From: JBQTII01 sp052387905
GTDB taxonomy: Bacteria; Actinomycetota; Actinomycetes; Sporichthyales; Sporichthyaceae
Length of the DNA: 64,000 bases
Direction of reading: 5' to 3'
Assembly: GCA_052387905.1 (NCBI GenBank)
Contig: JBQTIR010000024.1
Coordinates: forward strand, 119,573 to 183,572
Below the pieces are notes generated by a model that searched no databases, was not told the DNA's origin, and saw only the letters and a program-made list of their open reading frames with translations. Positions 62,032 through 64,000 of this stretch are shown here, one piece after another (the stretch's first letter is position 1; every line of letters begins with the position of its first letter). Both the position numbers and the translations under genes were made by a program.

Positions 62032-63483
62032 TCATATAGTGTGCTCCTTGCCGCCGAGCATCTTGTGCAGTTTCGCCACCAGCTCGCGCATCTCGGCGAG
62101 GTCGCTTTCGCGCGGATCAGCCACCGCGGCGGGTTCCGGGTCGGGACGTCGCGCTCGAAACGCATCCAGCGACTCCAAGGCGGCCTTGTCGGCGCCGGGC
62201 ATGGCGTGCAGGTACTTGCCTGTCGTCACGATGCTCCCGTGCCCGAGCCGTTCCTTCACTACCTGCAGATCCGCCCCGCCGGCGAGCAACCACGAGGCAT
62301 GGGCATGACGTAACCCGTGCGGTGTCACGTGAACGGCCAACCCGGCGGATTGCGTCGCGGGGTCCCAGACGAAGTAGCGGAACCACCGGTTGGGGATGTG
62401 GCCATCGGTGGTCACCTCCCGGGGGCGGCGCGGGCTGTCCTTCCCTGCAGCCCGCCGGTCGGCGCGGTAGGCGGCGACCGCGTCCTTGCAGTGGCGGCAC
62501 CGGCACGGTGCGGCCTGATACGCCGTCAGGGTCCCGTGCTGGTACTGCCGCCCCGTGCCGTTGGGCTCGGTCAGTCCGAGCGTCGCCGGGTCCGGTAGGC
62601 GGTCCGGTCGGCGGTATCGGGCGACAGCCGGGGCCGGAAACTGGAACAGCAGATCATCCGGCCCCAGCGCAGCCCGCCTAATGTGCGTCCGGATCTGATC
62701 GATCAGTCGCGCCGTCAGGCCGAGCTGCCGCCACTCCTTGTCCTTCGGGTAGTCCTTGACCACGAACCGCACGCCCTCGGGCCGGTCCTTCGACTTCAGC
62801 TCTACGACGGCACGGGAGACGGTCAGGACGCCGGCGGTCAGGTCGAGGTCCTTCGGGCGAAGTTCGGTCAGCTCGCCCCACCGCAGCCCGGACTCGACGG
62901 CGGTCTCCACCAGCAGCTGCATTGCCGCATTGGGCAGCGCGGCGTATATCAGGTTGTACTGCTCCACGGTGATGATGCGGCGCGGCTTCCGGGCAACCGG
63001 TGGGGTCTTGACTCCGCGTCCAGCGTGCAGCATGACGACCTGGTCGTTCAGCGCCGTCGTCAGGATCGCGTCGAGGACCACCTTGGCTTCGCGCACGGTG
63101 GGCGGCCGTGCGCCGTAGCCGGTCTGCAGCTCGCCGACCCATTCCCGGACGTGAAAGGGAAGCAGCTCCACCATCCGCATGTGGCCCAGCCCGGGCAGCA
63201 CGTAGCGGTTGAGCAGGTACCGGTAGTTCTCCCGTGTGGTGGCCTCGATCAGGTGGTTGGGAAACCACTCGGTCTCAACGAATTGCGCGAGCGTCTGTCG
63301 TCCGCGCTTCGGATCGCCCACGCGGCCCAGGGATAGACACTCCTCGGCGCCGTGCCATGCCCGCGCCGCTTCCTTCTCGGTCCGGTAGGTGCCGGCGGAA
63401 CGCACGGCACCCCGAAGGTCGCGATAGCGCGCGGTGAACCGGGGCTTCCCGTCGCGCCCCGCCCGCTTCTGAACCCATCCCAT
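62032..63483 (-). CDS. int: Tyrosine site-specific integrase
   Basis: 483 aa from ATG 63483 (GWVQKRAGRDGKPRF), with an N-terminal SAM-like core-binding domain (about 60-150). Catalytic residues: R201 (SGLRWGEL), H389/R392 (HGLRH), H415 and nucleophile Y424 (TGKYLHA). A 60-residue insertion between R201 and H389 has CRCRHC (327-332), typical of actinobacterial phage/ICE integrases. It integrates the element at the adjacent ssrA-like site, about 180 bases away. Confidence 0.9.
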   Translation of the reverse strand: MGWVQKRAGRDGKPRFTARYRDLRGAVRSAGTYRTEKEAARAWHGAEECLSLGRVGDPKRGRQTLAQFVETEWFPNHLIEATTRENYRYLLNRYVLPGLGHMRMVELLPFHVREWVGELQTGYGARPPTVREAKVVLDAILTTALNDQVVMLHAGRGVKTPPVARKPRRIITVEQYNLIYAALPNAAMQLLVETAVESGLRWGELTELRPKDLDLTAGVLTVSRAVVELKSKDRPEGVRFVVKDYPKDKEWRQLGLTARLIDQIRTHIRRAALGPDDLLFQFPAPAVARYRRPDRLPDPATLGLTEPNGTGRQYQHGTLTAYQAAPCRCRHCKDAVAAYRADRRAAGKDSPRRPREVTTDGHIPNRWFRYFVWDPATQSAGLAVHVTPHGLRHAHASWLLAGGADLQVVKERLGHGSIVTTGKYLHAMPGADKAALESLDAFRARRPDPEPAAVADPRESDLAEMRELVAKLHKMLGGKEHTI

Positions 63484-63659
63484 ATGCCACCCCGACAGTG
63501 TGCTTCTCGGTAGCAGCTTGGCAGCATTGGTGGTGACGGACAAGCTTGGACGGTGGCGGACATTCCTGGACTGATTATGGCTCTGACCTGCGAAAATACG
63601 TACCTGTGGAGTGGTCTCGATGGCGCGTTTTGAACATGCAATGAGCGTTCGCATCGAGG

Positions 63660-63692
63660 GGGTCTGGGGTTCAAATCCCCACAGCTCCACCC
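63660..63692 (+). other. ssrA (tmRNA) 3'-end remnant, probable attachment site
   Basis: TGGGG-TTCAAAT-CCCCA is a T-arm, followed by CAGCTCCACC, the 3' acceptor strand of tmRNA (which pairs with GGGGCTG). The rest of a tmRNA gene is not upstream; the integrase is. This is what an ICE end at an ssrA attB looks like, where the other end restores the gene. A tRNA 3' end is the alternative, but no matching 5' tRNA half was found. Positions 63682-63691 are the acceptor part. Confidence 0.6.
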
Positions 63693-63717
63693 TTGTGATC
63701 TCTCACGAGATCGGCGA

Positions 63718-63748
63718 CAGTCCGAACCCTCAGTGGGGGTTCGGACTG
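63718..63748. terminator. Strong hairpin downstream of the attachment site
   Basis: CAGTCCGAACCC and GGGTTCGGACTG form a perfect 12-bp stem around a 7-base loop, followed by TGTCGTTT. It sits 26 bases after the tmRNA-like end, where an ssrA terminator is expected, and could also end the converging gene from the right. Confidence 0.75.
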
Positions 63749-63779
63749 TGTCGTTTGTCGGGTCCCGGGCGCCCGCGCA

Positions 63780-64000
63780 TCAATGGTGCCCGTCGCCGTG
63801 GCCGGAGGTGAGCTCGGCGTACTGCTCGGCAGTGGGCTTGGGCAGATCGTCGGCGTACCAGAACGCGGACAGGCGGGCGCGGACCTTGCTGACCTTGTGT
63901 CCGGGGGTGGGGATGCCGTCGGCGTCGGTCGCGGGGCCGGCTTCCAGTGGTGCGTAGGTGTTGCGGGCCATCAGGAAGTAGCGCTCGTGGTCGCTGATGG
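63780..64000 (-). CDS. Partial gene at the right edge, likely chromosomal flank
   Basis: The C-terminal ~73 codons of a gene read leftwards and cut by the window end (an internal ATG lies at 63971). Visible residues include RYFLMARNTYAPLE and a Gly/His tail (GHGDGHH). No family is recognised. It lies outside the element if the ssrA site is the border. Confidence 0.5.
   Translation of the reverse strand, partial: ISDHERYFLMARNTYAPLEAGPATDADGIPTPGHKVSKVRARLSAFWYADDLPKPTAEQYAELTSGHGDGHH

Noticed and set aside
63606..63692. Complete tRNA ending at the ssrA-like site
   Set aside because: A 5' GTGGAGT could pair with GCTCCAC, but no D-arm or anticodon arm folds in between. The 3' end fits tmRNA better.

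Overview
The window is high-GC DNA (roughly two thirds G+C by eye) with GTG and TTG starts, chains of 4-nt ATGA/GTGA overlaps and actinobacterial gene families (SCO6880-like conjugation protein, MobF relaxase, TerD/TerY genes, PknB-like kinases). It reads as most of an integrative and conjugative element (ICE) or genomic island of an actinobacterium. The right end is visible: a tyrosine integrase (62.0-63.5 kb) lies beside a short sequence that matches the 3' end of a tmRNA gene (ssrA), a common attachment site. This is followed by a strong hairpin and what looks like chromosomal flank. The left end is outside the window.

Layout. (1) 0.2-3.7 kb: a three-gene ABC-3C type conflict system (PD-(D/E)XK-like effector, middle component, DUF3732-like ABC ATPase). 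(2) 4.0-14.6 kb: a tightly coupled type IV secretion operon (small membrane protein, VirB6/TrbL-like, SCO6880-like, VirB4, a DnaB-N protein, VirD4 coupling protein, secreted cell-wall hydrolase, ArdC antirestriction protein, two unknowns). (3) 14.7-18.0 kb: a small toxin/HTH-like pair, one unknown gene, and an uncharacterised two-gene module with a nuclease-like first gene behind a perfect 13-bp inverted repeat. (4) 18.0-21.8 kb: MobF relaxase-helicase with a small partner and a possible oriT. (5) 21.8-25.2 kb: an IS110 element, a DUF5710/HNH-like protein and an RHH antitoxin followed by a truncated PIN toxin.

(6) 25.2-60.3 kb is a long signalling and stress cargo. It starts with a DA1-like zinc peptidase, a TerD protein and a minus-strand operon of a Ser-rich partner, HerA-type ATPase, C39-like peptidase and small unknown. 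Next come secreted proteins and lipoproteins, an FHA-like regulator and two receptor Ser/Thr kinases. One kinase carries an extracellular domain also found in the two flanking lipoproteins. An IS3 element with exact ends separates these from a second FHA-like regulator, two tiny cysteine-rich proteins and an unknown gene of lower GC. The cargo ends with a GH3 lipoprotein and an eight-gene minus-strand operon (zinc-ribbon/helical protein, J-like protein, GrpE-position protein, DnaK, VWA, kinase-like, PP2C, RDD membrane protein), then a secreted CHAP/lectin protein. The VWA-kinase-PP2C core matches the TerY-P triad.

The genes fit a mobile element that transfers by a T4SS, protects itself (ArdC) and carries several defence or stress modules. 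The least described part is the combination of a TerY-P triad with a dedicated DnaK chaperone set, membrane kinases and FHA-like regulators. Family calls come from motif reading alone; no database search was possible.
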